Shown: positions 1-12,077 of the stretch, one piece after another
How positions within the stretch are numbered: position 1 is the first letter of the stretch
Layout of the letters: each line of letters opens with the position of its first letter
Origin: Mucor racemosus
Lineage: Eukaryota; Mucoromycota; Mucoromycetes; Mucorales; Mucoraceae
Reading direction: 5' to 3'
Assembly (NCBI GenBank): GCA_027405735.1
Contig: JAPEHQ010000027.1
Location: 60,360-124,359, forward strand
Length of the DNA stretch: 64,000 nucleotides
Notes under the pieces: model-generated
The model's database searches: none
What the model saw: only the letters and a program-made list of their open reading frames with translations
Told to the model about the DNA's origin: nothing
Position numbers and translations under genes: made by a program

Positions 1-200
1 ATTTGCAAAATCAGAAAAAAAAAATTAAAAAATGTCAAAATTGATGATCTGGACAAGAATAATTTTCGAAATTAATATTCCACTTATAAGCCTTGTTAGT
101 CTTAAAAATAAGAGATTTTATAATACTTGGGAACTTTTTCAAGAATTTACGATGCTGTACCCACTTGATTCAAACTTATTACTGTAAATATTTATACATG
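1..200 (+). repeat. Truncated copy A of a dispersed ~700-bp repeat
   Basis: The first ~200 bases match the last ~200 bases of the repeats at 37317-38062 and 41251-41990, starting with a shared TTTGCAAAATCAG block and running through GATGATCTGGACAAGAATAA. The window edge cuts it, so the conserved core seen in the other copies would lie just outside. It differs from the other copies at scattered positions. No protein frame is shared, so this is a non-coding repeat. Confidence 0.85.
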
Positions 201-331
201 TTAATATTGTATGGTAGTTTATTTGATGATTATATAGTCTTACGTTATAATTATTACGTTAGGTAATTTACATTGAGCTTTAGCCTTATCTCTCCAATGT
301 CATCTACAACTGTAGCAATATTCAGAATCAG

Positions 332-500
332 ATGTTCTGGTATCCATCGATTTGCTGGTTAAATCGTAGAAGTAAAACGCTCACTTTTTTTGTCGGAAAG
401 CTTTGTGTCATGCATTGCAGTATAGCAAGCGTATTTAATATTACAAGTTTTCGTTATAACATAAAAAAAGACTTTCGACATGCTCAAGATGCTTTTGGAG
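332..500 (+). repeat. Diverged repeat shared with 27548-27720
   Basis: The segment from TTTGCTGGTTAAATCGTAGA through GACTTTCGACATGCT aligns by eye with 27560-27710 (TTTGCTGATTAAATCGTAAA ... TCCTCGACATGC), including the CACTTTTTTT and GGAAAGCT blocks. A 77-codon open frame lies here, but the partner copy does not keep that frame open, so it is treated as non-coding. Confidence 0.6.
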
Positions 501-1792
501 ATTCTGCTTGTAATTTGGATATTTTAAGCAATAATATACCACTATTCCATCAAAGTTGCAACTAGAATCACGTCAGATAATTCAAATGAAAGATTTAATA
601 ATTCGTTTAGGTCTGTTATAAAGACTTATTCAAATAATTTTAATGAAACATTACTTGCTGTAGCTATACAGCACTGTGAAAACTGTTCGAATTTCTGATG
701 AGCTGTTGCATACCTAATGGCTGCCACGTGTGCGTATGCTGGATTTATAAACCCTAAATTCTAAAGAATATTAAAGGTGCATCAGAATAGATTTAGCATC
801 ATCATTATCTTATATTACTACATTATAAAGTATATAATGTGTTTATTGGTATTTTTTAATTAACGCAATCTAACCGAATTATACATTTTATCATCGCACT
901 TTTTGAAAGCATTGTTTTGCGAATTTTATATCTTGCATGAAATTCTCATAAATACCCGAATGATGATTTGCAATAGTTGATTGTCATAGCTTTTATGAAG
1001 CAGACAGAAAAAAATATATGAGCTATTGCCAATATGTTAGTCTGTATATATATTTTAGGCTATTAAAAAAATAATGTCGAGATCAAATTCTTCTCTTGTA
1101 ATAATCTCAAATCAAATTTCCATATGGTTTGAGTCCGAGTACTTAGAAAAATAGACATTTTATCAATATACGTAATTTAATTGACTCGAAGAATATCATA
1201 TGCAGTTAAGTAAAGTGATCATCTTACATTGTACATTGTCATGGGTTTTTTGGGCACTGTTAATTTGAACATTGGATACAAGAAACACAAATTAGCTTAA
1301 GATCTAAAAGAAGATAAAATTTAATAAGATGAATGTGATTATCAAGGAACTACCATAAATAGTATTCCGTACCGCTTTTCAACTTCTTCATTCGCAGCTG
1401 CATTCAAAATAGGGAATACTTACAGTTGCAAGTGACACAACCAATGGCAAATAGCAAACCAGAATGCCACCTAACATGCAAATCTGTACTTTGTTTCTTA
1501 TTTTACAGGATGTTTAAGGCATTTAAATAGCTATAAATTTACACATATGACCACTTGAATGACTCAAATATACAATGAATTTGTTGCATAGTTCTGGCAG
1601 CTTAATTTGGATAACATTTGTTCATTCTATCGTACATTAAAGAACGTTATGCGTATACACTGCGGCAGTCACATCAATGGTTCCACATTACCATTATCAT
1701 TAGCTTGTAACATCTTCATAAAAACCTTAAACTTCGCTTTCTTTCTTTTACTCACTTTATTGCTTCTTTAACTACGAAATAATTTGATTTAC
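501..1792. other. Intergenic region upstream of the 1793 gene
   Basis: AT-rich sequence without a convincing coding frame, tRNA or snRNA. The final 100 bases are T/C-rich (CTTTCTTTCTTTTACTC) and probably form the promoter and leader of the next gene. Confidence 0.5.
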
Positions 1793-4745
1793 ATGGATAA
1801 TTTACTGCTCGACAAGCCTGAAAGACGTCGTATTCTGGGTCAGATCGAAAATTGGAATTTTGGAATAGCGCCCAATGGCAATCTAGCTCAGGAACCCAGT
1901 TTCGTTCATCATGCAGTTCCAGATATTTTCAGAGAAATTTCGGATGATATGGATACTACTACAATTACTACTTTAACAGCTATAGATGGTTATTTGCCCA
2001 TTATTACAAGGTCTGAATGGACAGAGAATCTTATACAATCAGGCGCATCAAATCCAAACGACGCAGTAACAGTGAAATCATTGGCAATCTGTTCCTCGAT
2101 ATTCAGGGACAATATTGAGTTTGCCAACCTCAAGTCTAAACAAAAACCAAAGATTCATTATACAAGCGCTACTACCAATGCATATGTAAAACTAGACAAT
2201 ATTGCAAGATTAACAACAGAATTTGAAAATGAAATAGTCAAGGCCCAAGAGCACTGGCCTCGGAATCCTCAAAGATCATGGGACAAACTGTGCCAAATCT
2301 GGACAAAGTACGGGTTTCTGTGGCCAGAAAAAATATATTTAGGTATGTATTACAATCCTGATTTAACCATTAGTAATAGCGTCTAATATACAACTAAATA
2401 CAGGGTATAAATATAACTATGATGAATTAATGAAAAGCGTAAATATGAAATTAAATATGCCGAATAATATCATATATACTAACATAACTTTTTGATCATA
2501 ATAGAAGGAACATATATCACAGGATCAAGCAAAACAGCGCAGTCCACAGACTTATACCATTGTTTGGAGAACAAATTTACGGCCCATTTACGAATTTTTC
2601 CCAGAAACACATGCCGACAAAAAAGCCTTTATTGTTGATATCATTCGTCATATTTCATCACTCATTGTTTTTAATAGTTCATTGTTTAAAATTAAGAACA
2701 TGAGAACTAATCAGTATTTGGGTCGACACCAACAACAATCAATTACTACTGCTGATGACAATGATGCAGTAGTCATGGTTTCCGATGAAAATACTAATGA
2801 CACAAACGAGCATTCGCTTTGGAAATTTCGGGATACTGGGATATTACATTCGAATGAATTATCATATGTATTTCTAGGAACAAATTTGTTCTTGTGTTCA
2901 GGTCATGATGAAATCTCGTTTCTTACTAAACAAGGCCCATTTTTGACTTCAAAAGGTATTGTTAAAACATACCATCAGCAGCCTGATGATAGTTTGAGTT
3001 GGCGTATAAATCCATCGAAATATCCAATCAAAACTGGAAAAAAAGCTGGCGCGTTTCATATAGACGATGTTATAGCAAGCCTTGTTTGCTTAAAAGATGG
3101 AGATGATATAATATTAAGCCAAAATTCTTATTATTTGCGCACAGACACAGACCTTTTTACGCCACTGACGCCATTCCCTTCGATATCCAACAATAATAGC
3201 CCTATGAATACCATTTCAAGTGGAATGCTCAAAAAATCACCAATCAGTTTGATGAGCATCGATGGTAGATATAATTTCTCATCAGCAGAACGTTCAGAAT
3301 CAAATAGCACACAACCTACTTGTAACTCTCTTTCAAGTCAAAACCTTGGCAAGAATAACATCAACAACATTAGACGCAGCAGTATTACAAGTCAATCATT
3401 TTTCAATACTACTGATGTTTATATCGAAAAACTTGAAGACAATGAAACAAAATTCACTGCAAAAGATTATCAATGGAAAATAGAGCTTGTAACTGCAAAA
3501 GATACAATATTTGAAAATCCAATCAAACATACAAAATTTACTGATAAACTTCCCACTAACATGATGCCATCAAAAGAAAATGACATTAATATCCCAGCTA
3601 ATACTGAGAAGAAGGATGAAAACAAAATTAATCAAGACTTTGCAATATCGAGCTTTGTTCCAACTAGAGAATTGCACCATATACCCAAAGAATCGCCAAG
3701 AATACCCACTCCTTTTATTGATAAACCACAGAAATCCCAATGGTTAGATGGCAATACTAAACTTTATAACCTACAAAAAGATTCAGATGAAAGTGATGTA
3801 TCCATTGTGATAGCAAAAATTGATTTACGAATGGATTCCAATAGTCGATACAGCACACCAATAGGCTCGTTAAAATCTATACCATCTAATGAAGAGATAA
3901 TAGCTCCCCCTGTTCTTTCAGCTAAAAAAATAGGGAAACTTCCACTGCAGAGTCTTCAAGCACAACAACATCAACAACGGTATCAAAACAGTTCTCCTCC
4001 TAGCAGTAGTGGAGATAGCGATTGGACTGCATCACCTACACCTTCCATATCAAAATCACTCACTCCAATTCCTAAAAAAATGACAGAAATTAGAAATGCT
4101 ACAGCAACACCAGAAATCACAGAAGCAGAAGCATTTAAAAGAAAAGTACAACAGAATTTTGAAGACAAAGAGGAAGCCTATGCAAGCATTTACAGAAACA
4201 TATTTGCTAGGTCCACACCTACTTCCAATACCACAAGTCAAATCAAATACTATGATGACGAATACGATCATCCAGTAACTCAAGGGTCTTCTTCAGTTCA
4301 AGTGAGGCCCTACACCATGACTCCAAAAAGTCGCAATAGCCAGCCAACGCCTACTTCATCAGCCAACCTGACATCAGAAGAGTATCTGCTTCGAAAACGA
4401 AGTCGAGAAACCTCTTTCATGTTGCTTGTTCGTCAAGAAACCAAACAGCAATTGTGGGTCCGGGCAATGAAGCAATCTACGCTTAGCCATTGGCTTCAAT
4501 CAATCACATCAAATAGCAAAAAAAGCCTACATCAAGCAAATCAACAAGAACAACAGCAACAACATAATATTATAGTATTACCCACAGATGGTAATGAAAA
4601 TACAATAGCTCCTAACTCAGCTTTTCGTACATCTACGGGCGATATTCGTCTGCAACACCATAGTAAAAGCAATAGAACTATCAAAAAGAAAAAAGGGTTT
4701 TATCAAAAGAACAGTTTTAGAAGACAGAAAGGGATTATCATTTAA
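1793..4745 (+). CDS. Large uncharacterised protein, possible MACPF-like N-terminus, three exons
   Basis: Three exons join in one frame: 1793-2342, 2404-2438 and 2505-4745, giving about 941 aa. Both introns are canonical: GTATGT...ACAG, and GTAAAT...ATAG with a perfect TACTAAC branch site. The middle exon is only 35 nt. The start is the ATG at 1793, because the nine bases before it in frame begin with a non-ATG codon. Residues ~160-230 (motifs WTKYGFLWPEKIYLG, then TIVWRTNLRPIYEFF) recall fungal MACPF-like proteins, but I cannot confirm the family. A following segment with FKIKNMRTNQYLG and SLWKF looks like a beta-trefoil-type repeat. The C-terminal half is Ser/Thr/Gln-rich and probably disordered, with a basic tail. 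No signal peptide or membrane helix is visible. Gene structure is well supported; function is not known. Confidence 0.75.
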
Positions 4746-6120
4746 TAAAATCACTGTTTTTTTATATCTATCACTACTTGTACCAGTAAATCAAAAACTT
4801 TAGATTGCCTACTATAAGTTAATATGTTTTTCTTGCTCGTAAAGTAAATAGATTTAGAATGACTACATTAGACATTATTATGTGACAATATGCAAAACCA
4901 AAACAAATGGTGGTAGCGGCGATTAAATTTTATTTTTCGCAGCTGTTCAAAAAGTGAACCAGATCAACATTTTGAAAAAATTTGAAGGTTTTTCGATAAT
5001 ATCTCCAAAAAATATTAAGCTATCATAGCATGTTTTATAAGTAATTAGTGTAGCAATTTTTAGCGGGCATATAATGGTACTAAAAGCTCGTACACTTTTC
5101 TCATAAAATGTTGGAAAAAACGCGATTATCAAAAAACAGGTTTTTCTACAATAAATTAAAAAATACATTAATCAACGTTAAAATAAGTGCTTGGAGGTAA
5201 AAGACCATCCTCTTACAAACATTTTATATTAATACATACCATAGGAAAAGGTTCCATTTTTCGGGTCAAAAATTGAATCTTATCAAAATCGTCATTTTTC
5301 ATGAGGTATACCTCATGCAAAATCATCGAATCACCAAAAAAAATTTAAAACGATAAAAATATAATAAATTATATCTATTGAAGTTGGGTAATCGTTTGGT
5401 ACGCTTTAAATCAATAGCGATATCTAAAAGCCATATAAATGACGCTCTTTAAATGGAAGATTTATGTGATTTTGGTGAAACAACGACATTTCATCATACG
5501 TTTCATAAATAAAAGTTACAGTTCAGGGTAGTCTTAGCAATTATTTTGAATGCATTTTTTCAGAGCTACTAAAAAATGATAATCAAATAACTGAAACACT
5601 GAATACAAGCTCTACATTTCGTGGTTTATGCTCTAAATTGGATTGACAAACGCAGTACAGCAATTTTAAAGGATTTTACATCCCGAGTTTCCAGCGATTA
5701 ACAAGAGGATTAATAGATGAATACTATGGCAAACATGCCAACTGAATATATTCATTTTTTGTTTGCATTTGAAGAATGCAAAAATGCGTATTTTAAGCGC
5801 TCATAGTACTGTCAGTTTGCGAAAAATTCAATCTCACGTGCTCAATAAGATGGCTTAATGTCTAAATTCCCAATTTCCATAGCATTGATTGTTTTGAATT
5901 TAGCGTCTGCAAGTTTGTCTTCTTACAGAGATCTTAAGGGTATATCCCCTGTATGACTTGCAAGCAAATGAATTTAGTAAATGTTGGGACCTTCTTTTAC
6001 TCCTTAGTACTCTCCTCTTTAAAAAAGGTAATTAATCAACATGTAACCTTGCCATGATTGTGATCAACAGTCCTGGAATGTGAAAGAACAAGGTCACATT
6101 GATTTAAGATTTCGCGCTAA
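4746..6120. other. Intergenic region with degenerate repeat-like sequence
   Basis: No convincing gene. The style (runs such as TTTTTCGATAATATCTCC, AAAAACAGG, many A/T tracts) resembles the non-coding stretches near 17.9-19.0 kb, 37.5 kb and 46.2-47.2 kb. These may be old copies of one repeat superfamily, but I could not make a firm alignment by eye. Confidence 0.4.
5300..5317. repeat. Perfect 18-bp palindrome
   Basis: CATGAGGTATACCTCATG is its own reverse complement, in otherwise AT-rich non-coding DNA. It has no neighbouring gene promoter. It may be a relic of a repeat. Confidence 0.8.
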
Positions 6121-6128
6121 CGAAAAAG

Positions 6129-6136
6129 TATAAAAA
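6129..6136 (+). promoter_or_regulatory. TATA box of the U2 snRNA gene
   Basis: TATAAAAA lies 35 nt before the inferred 5' end of U2 snRNA, the usual spacing for a Pol II-transcribed fungal snRNA. Confidence 0.6.
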
Positions 6137-6163
6137 GGGACGCAAAATGCAGAAACTGATTGA

Positions 6164-6360
6164 ATCTTTATCCTCTCAGGCCTTTTGGCTAAGATCAAGT
6201 GTAGTATCTGTTCTTTATAGTTTAACAACTATAATGAGGGACATGTTCCCTCACGTTGTTAATCTAATTTTTTCCGCCCGGAATCCAGAGCTCTGGCTTG
6301 CTATCTTTGGAATCCACAGGTGTCCTTTGCCTTACACTACCCGCAAAGTGACGCCGACCC
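6164..6360 (+). ncRNA. U2 spliceosomal snRNA
   Basis: The 5' domain contains GGCCTTTTGGCTAAGATCAA followed by GTGTAGTATCTGTTCTT. This is the nearly universal U2 5' region, including the GUAGUA that pairs with the intron branch site. Next come stem-loop IIa (ATAGTTTAACAACTAT), IIb (GAGGGACATGTTCCCTC) and an Sm-type site (AATCTAATTTTTTCC). Two 3' hairpins follow, including CCAGAGCTCTGG, before a T8 run at 6361. The 5' end is set by homology to other U2 RNAs (ATC...), and the 3' end by the end of the last hairpin; both may shift by a few bases. An 81-codon open frame across it is spurious. Nearby introns carry TACTAAC, which fits this RNA. Confidence 0.93.
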
Positions 6361-7435
6361 TTTTTTTTATCCAAATTGAAAATGAAAAATAAATTCAAAA
6401 TTCTTTAGAGGGGAAGAAAAAATATGCTTTCTTCTTATTCTCTTGTGTCTTTTAAAAATAAGAGTATTCTGTTATAATGTGTAAAGCTTGGGTGATACTC
6501 AGCCTTAATAAATGATAAATCACATTACTATGGATCACCCCTGTATAACCCGATATACAAATTCTCATAGGCGGTATTGATGGCCCACTATCAGTGCAAT
6601 TGGCACTCTTCAAAGAATTTTCTCACTGGTTTGACAGCAAGCAATTGGACAGAAAGCCTTGATATAAATTACATTACTATGCATAGAGCTCACTAAATTT
6701 TTCTGTTTGAATACGTCTACTATTATGACCTTAAATTCCATATGCTATTTCAAATGGACATCTTTTTCTGCTACCCTTGGGCAGATTTTATAAATTAAAA
6801 AATATTCCAAGATATTTCAAATATTCTAATTGACTATAATATGTTATTAGTGCATTTTAAAAGTAAAAAAAAAATAAAATAAAAATAAAACTGCTCAAAC
6901 TATAGAAAAATACAGAAACAGTAAGCAGAAAAATAACTACCCCTGAGAGGAGTATGAATTTTGTTTCAGAAACTGCATCAGTATTACATTTTATGAATCT
7001 GTCAAAAGATCATGTATCTAATAATTTATTGGGTGGGGATACGCGGTTTTTCTAGAAAACAAAAAATATATTAATATAGATCAGATATTGAAGATCACCA
7101 TTGCATGGTTTTTCTTCCGATGGCAGCTCTAAAAAAAACGCAATAATATTTTAGGTTTAATTTGGTCGGGATAGCTTGTTAAAAATCATCAAATGAGATA
7201 AATTAATTATAGGCATTTTTTATAGTTTTGATATCGTAAGAAACTTTATTTTTTTGTTTGTTGTATCATACTAAAAAAAAAGCTTGCTAGTGTACATGAT
7301 TTGGTATTAAAAAAAGTAAGAGATTAAAAGAAGTTGTATAAGAGCGAATATAAAGAGTAAAATGGGGGAGGAATGTGAGAATTTGGTTCTAATAGAAGTG
7401 TATAATAGTATAGCAATAATAGTAGTGTATAATTA
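6361..7435. other. Intergenic region between U2 snRNA and the ABC transporter
   Basis: AT-rich sequence with no supported gene. The last ~200 bases are the 3' flank of the ABC transporter, which is encoded on the opposite strand. Confidence 0.5.
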
Positions 7436-10400
7436 TTAATGAGCGTTAAGTGTTTGTTGGCGAACCAAGTCGAAGTAAACGCCTCTAATTTCCAAAAGTT
7501 CCCAATGAGTACCTTGTTCAATAACACGACCATTCTTGACGACACAAATAAGATCAGCACCTTGAATTGTAGAAAGACGATGAGCAATAGTAATAGTAGT
7601 ACGGCCACCTTCTTCAAGAATATTATCAATAGCACCTTGTACAAGCTTTTCACTTTCACTATCAAGAGCAGAAGTAGCTTCATCCAAGAGCAAGACTTTA
7701 GGCTTACGGATCAAAGCACGAGCAATAGCAATTCTTTGTTTTTGACCACCAGATAATTGAGAACCCTTATCACCGACACGAGTGTCATAACCCTTGGGCA
7801 ATGAAACAATGAAATTGTGAATGTTGGCAGCCTTACAAGCGCTTTCAACATCTTCTTGAGTAATAGCATTACCATCATCAACACCGAAACGAATATTGCT
7901 GCCAATTGTAGTGTCAAATAAAACAGGTTCTTGTCCCACGAGAGCCATATGACTACGAAGGTTACCAAGAGTATAGTTTTTAACATTGTTATCATCAAGA
8001 CGAACTGAACCAGTAGCAGGATCGTACCATCTTTGAAGCATACCAATAGTAGTAGATTTACCACAACCAGAAGGACCAACTAAAGCAATAGTTTGACCAG
8101 ATTTACCGTGAAGATTGAATTCGCCATTGAAAATAGAAATATCAGGACGAGCAGGATAACGGAAAGTAATGTCTTCAAAATCAATATCACCCTTGATTTG
8201 AGCACGAATAGGTTCAATACCTTCAAGTTCAGGATCAATAAGAGGTTGACGTTCAAGAATTTCGAAAGCGGCAATAGAAGAGTATTTAGCTTTAGCATAA
8301 GTAGTAGTAAAGACGGAAGCACGACCAACACCTTGGGCAGTAATCATAATGGACATCATACAAGTAAACATTTTGTCAAAAGTAAGATTGTGATGCCACA
8401 TGAGTTGAACACCAGCATAGAAGGCAACAGCGTTGGTATAAAGAGTGATACCTTGTTGAAGGGCATAACCAATAGAAGACATATAAGCCTTACGTTGAGC
8501 GAGCTTATGAGGACGTTCAGTAGCATTGTAGTATTTTCTTTCAAAATGAGATTGTTTGTTGAGACCAGCAACAGTACGAATTTCCTTGATAGCTTCACCA
8601 GCAACTTCGCCACTTTGTTCGTTAGCTTTCTTTGTACTATCTTCGAAACCACGATGAATCTTGGATTCGTAAAAGGTAGCAAAACCGATAAAAGGAGCCA
8701 TACAAAGAATAATCAATGTCAACATCCAACTTTGAGAGAAAGCAATAGCTAAACCAGTGATGGCAGTAACAATAATTTGAGTAATATCACCCCAAGTTTT
8801 GGTCACCAATTCATTGACATTCTTGGAATCAATAGCAAGTTTAGATGTAAGAGCACCAAGAGAGTTATCTTCATCATCAAAATAACCAATTTCTTGTCTC
8901 ATGAAAGCACGGAAAATATCACCACGGAGACGTTTAGTATAACGTTCACCAGCAACTTCAAAAGAAATAACTTGAGTAGAGAAACCAATGAAAGCAGCGA
9001 CACCAATAATGACAAATAAGAAAGAGTAAAGATTAGTACCATCCATAGGACCGGGAGGAGAAAGGTTAGGGTCAATGAGTTGAGAAATGACTTGAGCAAA
9101 GATAAGAGCGAAACAAGGGAAAACAGCACCAGCAATAGCAGCACCAACGATACCAACACCCAACATGTGCCATTCAGGGCGCATTTGCTTCAAGACCTTA
9201 CCGATAGGAACCTTTTGTTTCATGGCAACCTTACGTTCATCTCTTTCCTTACGAAGTTTAAGTTCATAAGCATCAACAGAAGCACGACTAGTAGTTTTGA
9301 ATAAATTAACAGTTGTATCTTTTTCGTCAACTAAAGCATCTTCAGCGCGTTGCTTGTCAGCAATAAGTTCTAATTTTTCGCGTCTCAATAATTCTTCGGA
9401 ATCAGGTTCTTCAACAGCACTGCCAACTTGTTTAGTAGCAATTTCTTGCTTTTTAACTAAATCAGCATATACACCATCTAATTCCAAGAGATCATTGTGG
9501 TTGCCTTGTTCAATTAAGTCACCAGCTTGCATAACAACAATAAGATCAGCATTTCTAATAGTAGAAAGACGATGAGCAATAACAATTGTAGTACGATCAG
9601 CAGCAGCAGCATCTAATGCAGTTTGAACTAAACGTTCTGATTGGGTATCTAAAGCAGAAGTAGCCTATTATAAACAAGAATTTAGCATTATGAAAATCAG
9701 ATAACAAAAAATTATTTAAAAAAATCTTTACCTCATCCAATAAAAGAATAGAAGGATTCTTGAGAATAGCACGGGCAATAGCAATTCTTTGCTTTTGACC
9801 ACCTGACAACATACCACCATGTTCTCCAACAATAGTTTCATAACCATCAGGAAGTTCAGAAATGAAGGAATGACAGTTGGATTTTCTACAAGCAGCGACA
9901 ATATCATCATTTGTAATTTCTTCAGTAACACCCATTAATAAATTTTGTTTAATTGTCATGTTGAACAAAACAGGTTCTTGAGATACGACACCAATTTGAC
10001 TACGAAGCCATGCAACATTATATTCCTTAAGATCTTTGCCATCAACAATAACGGAACCCTCTGTAGGATCGTAGAAACGTTGTAAAAGTTGCACACTAGT
10101 AGATTTACCAGAACCGGAAGGACCAACAAAGGCGACGGTCATACCAGGTTTGATCTTGAGGTTAAGCTTCTTTAAGATGGTGATATCAGGACGGGTAGGG
10201 TAACTGAACTTAACATCCTTAAATTCAATCTCACCAATAAATTTCTCGGGAGCAAGGCCACCCTTGACATCAACATCAATTTCAGGTACACGATCAATAG
10301 TATTGTAAATCTTGTAAGCAGCACCACAAGCGCTAGAGACAGCGGATAAATTAGGAGGCAATTGCAAAAGAGCAATAGCACCCATAATCATAGCGAAGAA

Positions 10401-11548
10401 TACAACAAGTACATCTTCACCTGCCATGAGGCCATCACGAGTTAATTTAGAACCATACCAGAAGGAGAGACCATAGGTAGCGAAAAGGATAAACATGAAA
10501 GAACCGAAACCAAAGCCAAGGATTTGACCACGCTTGATACCTGTCTTCATTGCCTTTTCAAGTTTGAAATCATAAAGATCAGCGAATCTTTTTTGAAGGG
10601 AGAAAGAGTAAACAGTACGGATACCAGCGAAAACTTGCTCAGCAACGGAGCCAGCTTCGGCATAGGAATCTTGAGATTTGAGAGTATATTTAGTGATATA
10701 ATAACCCATAGCACCACCAGCACCAGCCATCAAAGGAAGAGTAGCGAGCATAACAACTTGTTTAAATCAGTTAATATAATGTATTATCATAAATATAAGC
10801 AAAACTTACCAGCTAATCTCCAACCTTTAACAAAGGCAACGACAAAACCAGTGACAAATTGACCGATACACATGACTAATAAACCGAATTTCTCACTGAC
10901 ACCATCTTGAATCAATTGAGTATCGGTAGCTAATCTAGTAGTTAAAGAGCCTTCTTCAGCTTTATCGAACCAGCCCATTTCTTGACGAAGAATGGCATGC
11001 ACATAAAGAGAACGAATACGACGAACTTGGTTTTCACCAGTGAGAACCCAGAAACAATTTGTGATATAAGCGCCAACAAGAACACCAGTACCCATATATA
11101 CAAAAGTCAAAATCAAAGGTTGAACTTCTTGAGCTAATTTCTCATAATCGCCAGTAGCCATAGCAGCACCAATGGTACCCATGAATTGGCCGAAAATAAT
11201 GATTGAGACGGGTTGCATAGCACCAATACCAGCTGAAAGGACACAGGCACAAAGGATCATCATGACTTCGATCCTTGTAGCAAATCTAAATAATTTATAC
11301 ATTGGAATAGCAGGCTGCTTTGCTTTCTTTTCCTTTTTCTTTTTCTTTTTATCATTGTCATTTTCTTGGTCATGATGAGCGGATTCTATTTGTTGTACAG
11401 GAATTGCTGCAATCTCCTCCATCAATAATTTCTCATCATTTCCAGATTGTGATGGAGGGTTGTTTGTTGAATTATTACTATTTCGTTTTTCCGTATGCAT
11501 TGTTTGACTTGTCGAGGACGATCTCGACGATATGCTTTGATCTGTCAT
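7436..11548 (-). CDS. ABCB-type multidrug/peptide exporter (P-glycoprotein family full transporter)
   Basis: Three exons (11548-10810, 10756-9732, 9664-7436), with introns of 53 and 67 nt, give about 1330 aa, the usual length of a full ABCB transporter. The order is TMD1-NBD1-TMD2-NBD2. NBD1 has Walker A GPSGSGKST (~residue 455), signature LSGGQKQRIAIARA (~566) and Walker B ILLLDE, split from ATSALD by intron 2. NBD2 has Walker A GPSGCGKST (~1118), LSGGQKQRIA (~1228) and VLLLDEATSALD. The N-terminus is a Ser/Asn-rich, then Lys-rich (DKKKKKKEKKAK) cytosolic tail. Family knowledge: ATP-driven export of hydrophobic compounds or peptides across the plasma membrane or an organelle membrane. The substrate cannot be told from sequence. 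Ste6-like pheromone export is possible but not shown. Both catalytic sites look intact. Confidence 0.95.
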
Positions 11549-12077
11549 TTTGTTTTTTTTTTGAAATTTGAATTTGAAAAAAGAAGAGAAAAGAATTTTT
11601 TGATTTATATAAATTGCAGTATATTTATATTAGAAAAACTGTTGTACGAATGTAGCACAGAACAGTAGAAGCGAATTCGGCGGAATAGATCGACCGTAGT
11701 GTCCGAGCCAATGATCCCAACTCAAAGAATGAAAAGGAAATTTCCACTCTTTTCACGTTTCTTATTTTCGATTTGAAACCCAATAAATTCGGCACCTTCT
11801 CCTCTCTTTTTTTTATTAACTTTGATTTTTGACTCAAAAAGAAAAATAAACTTTTTCCGTTTCTATTATGATTATATTGTTCCATGTGATTGGAGTTTTC
11901 TTTCGATTTATGCATCATAGTTAGTTTTTCTGCTGCATAATGATTGAGTTCAATAGAGCAATGTCATTTTGAATTGTCGCTTTTTCCAACTGGAACATGG
12001 TTAAGCGAGCCCTATAGCATTTATTGGTTTTAGCTTTTGCATTCATAAAACTAAAAAAAAGAAAAAAGAAAAGCTAC
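11549..12077. other. Region between the ABC transporter start and the ValRS 3' end
   Basis: The T-rich leader next to 11549 and the following ~400 bases probably contain the ABC transporter promoter, and beyond that the 3' flank of ValRS. The 97-codon antisense frame at 11625-11918 has no recognisable protein character. Confidence 0.5.

Noticed and set aside
6147..6392. 81-codon open frame
   Set aside because: It covers the U2 snRNA gene; the conservation is at RNA level.
7439..9575. Several antisense open frames of 80-219 codons inside the ABC transporter
   Set aside because: They are shadows caused by biased codon use in the true gene; no domains or starts support them.
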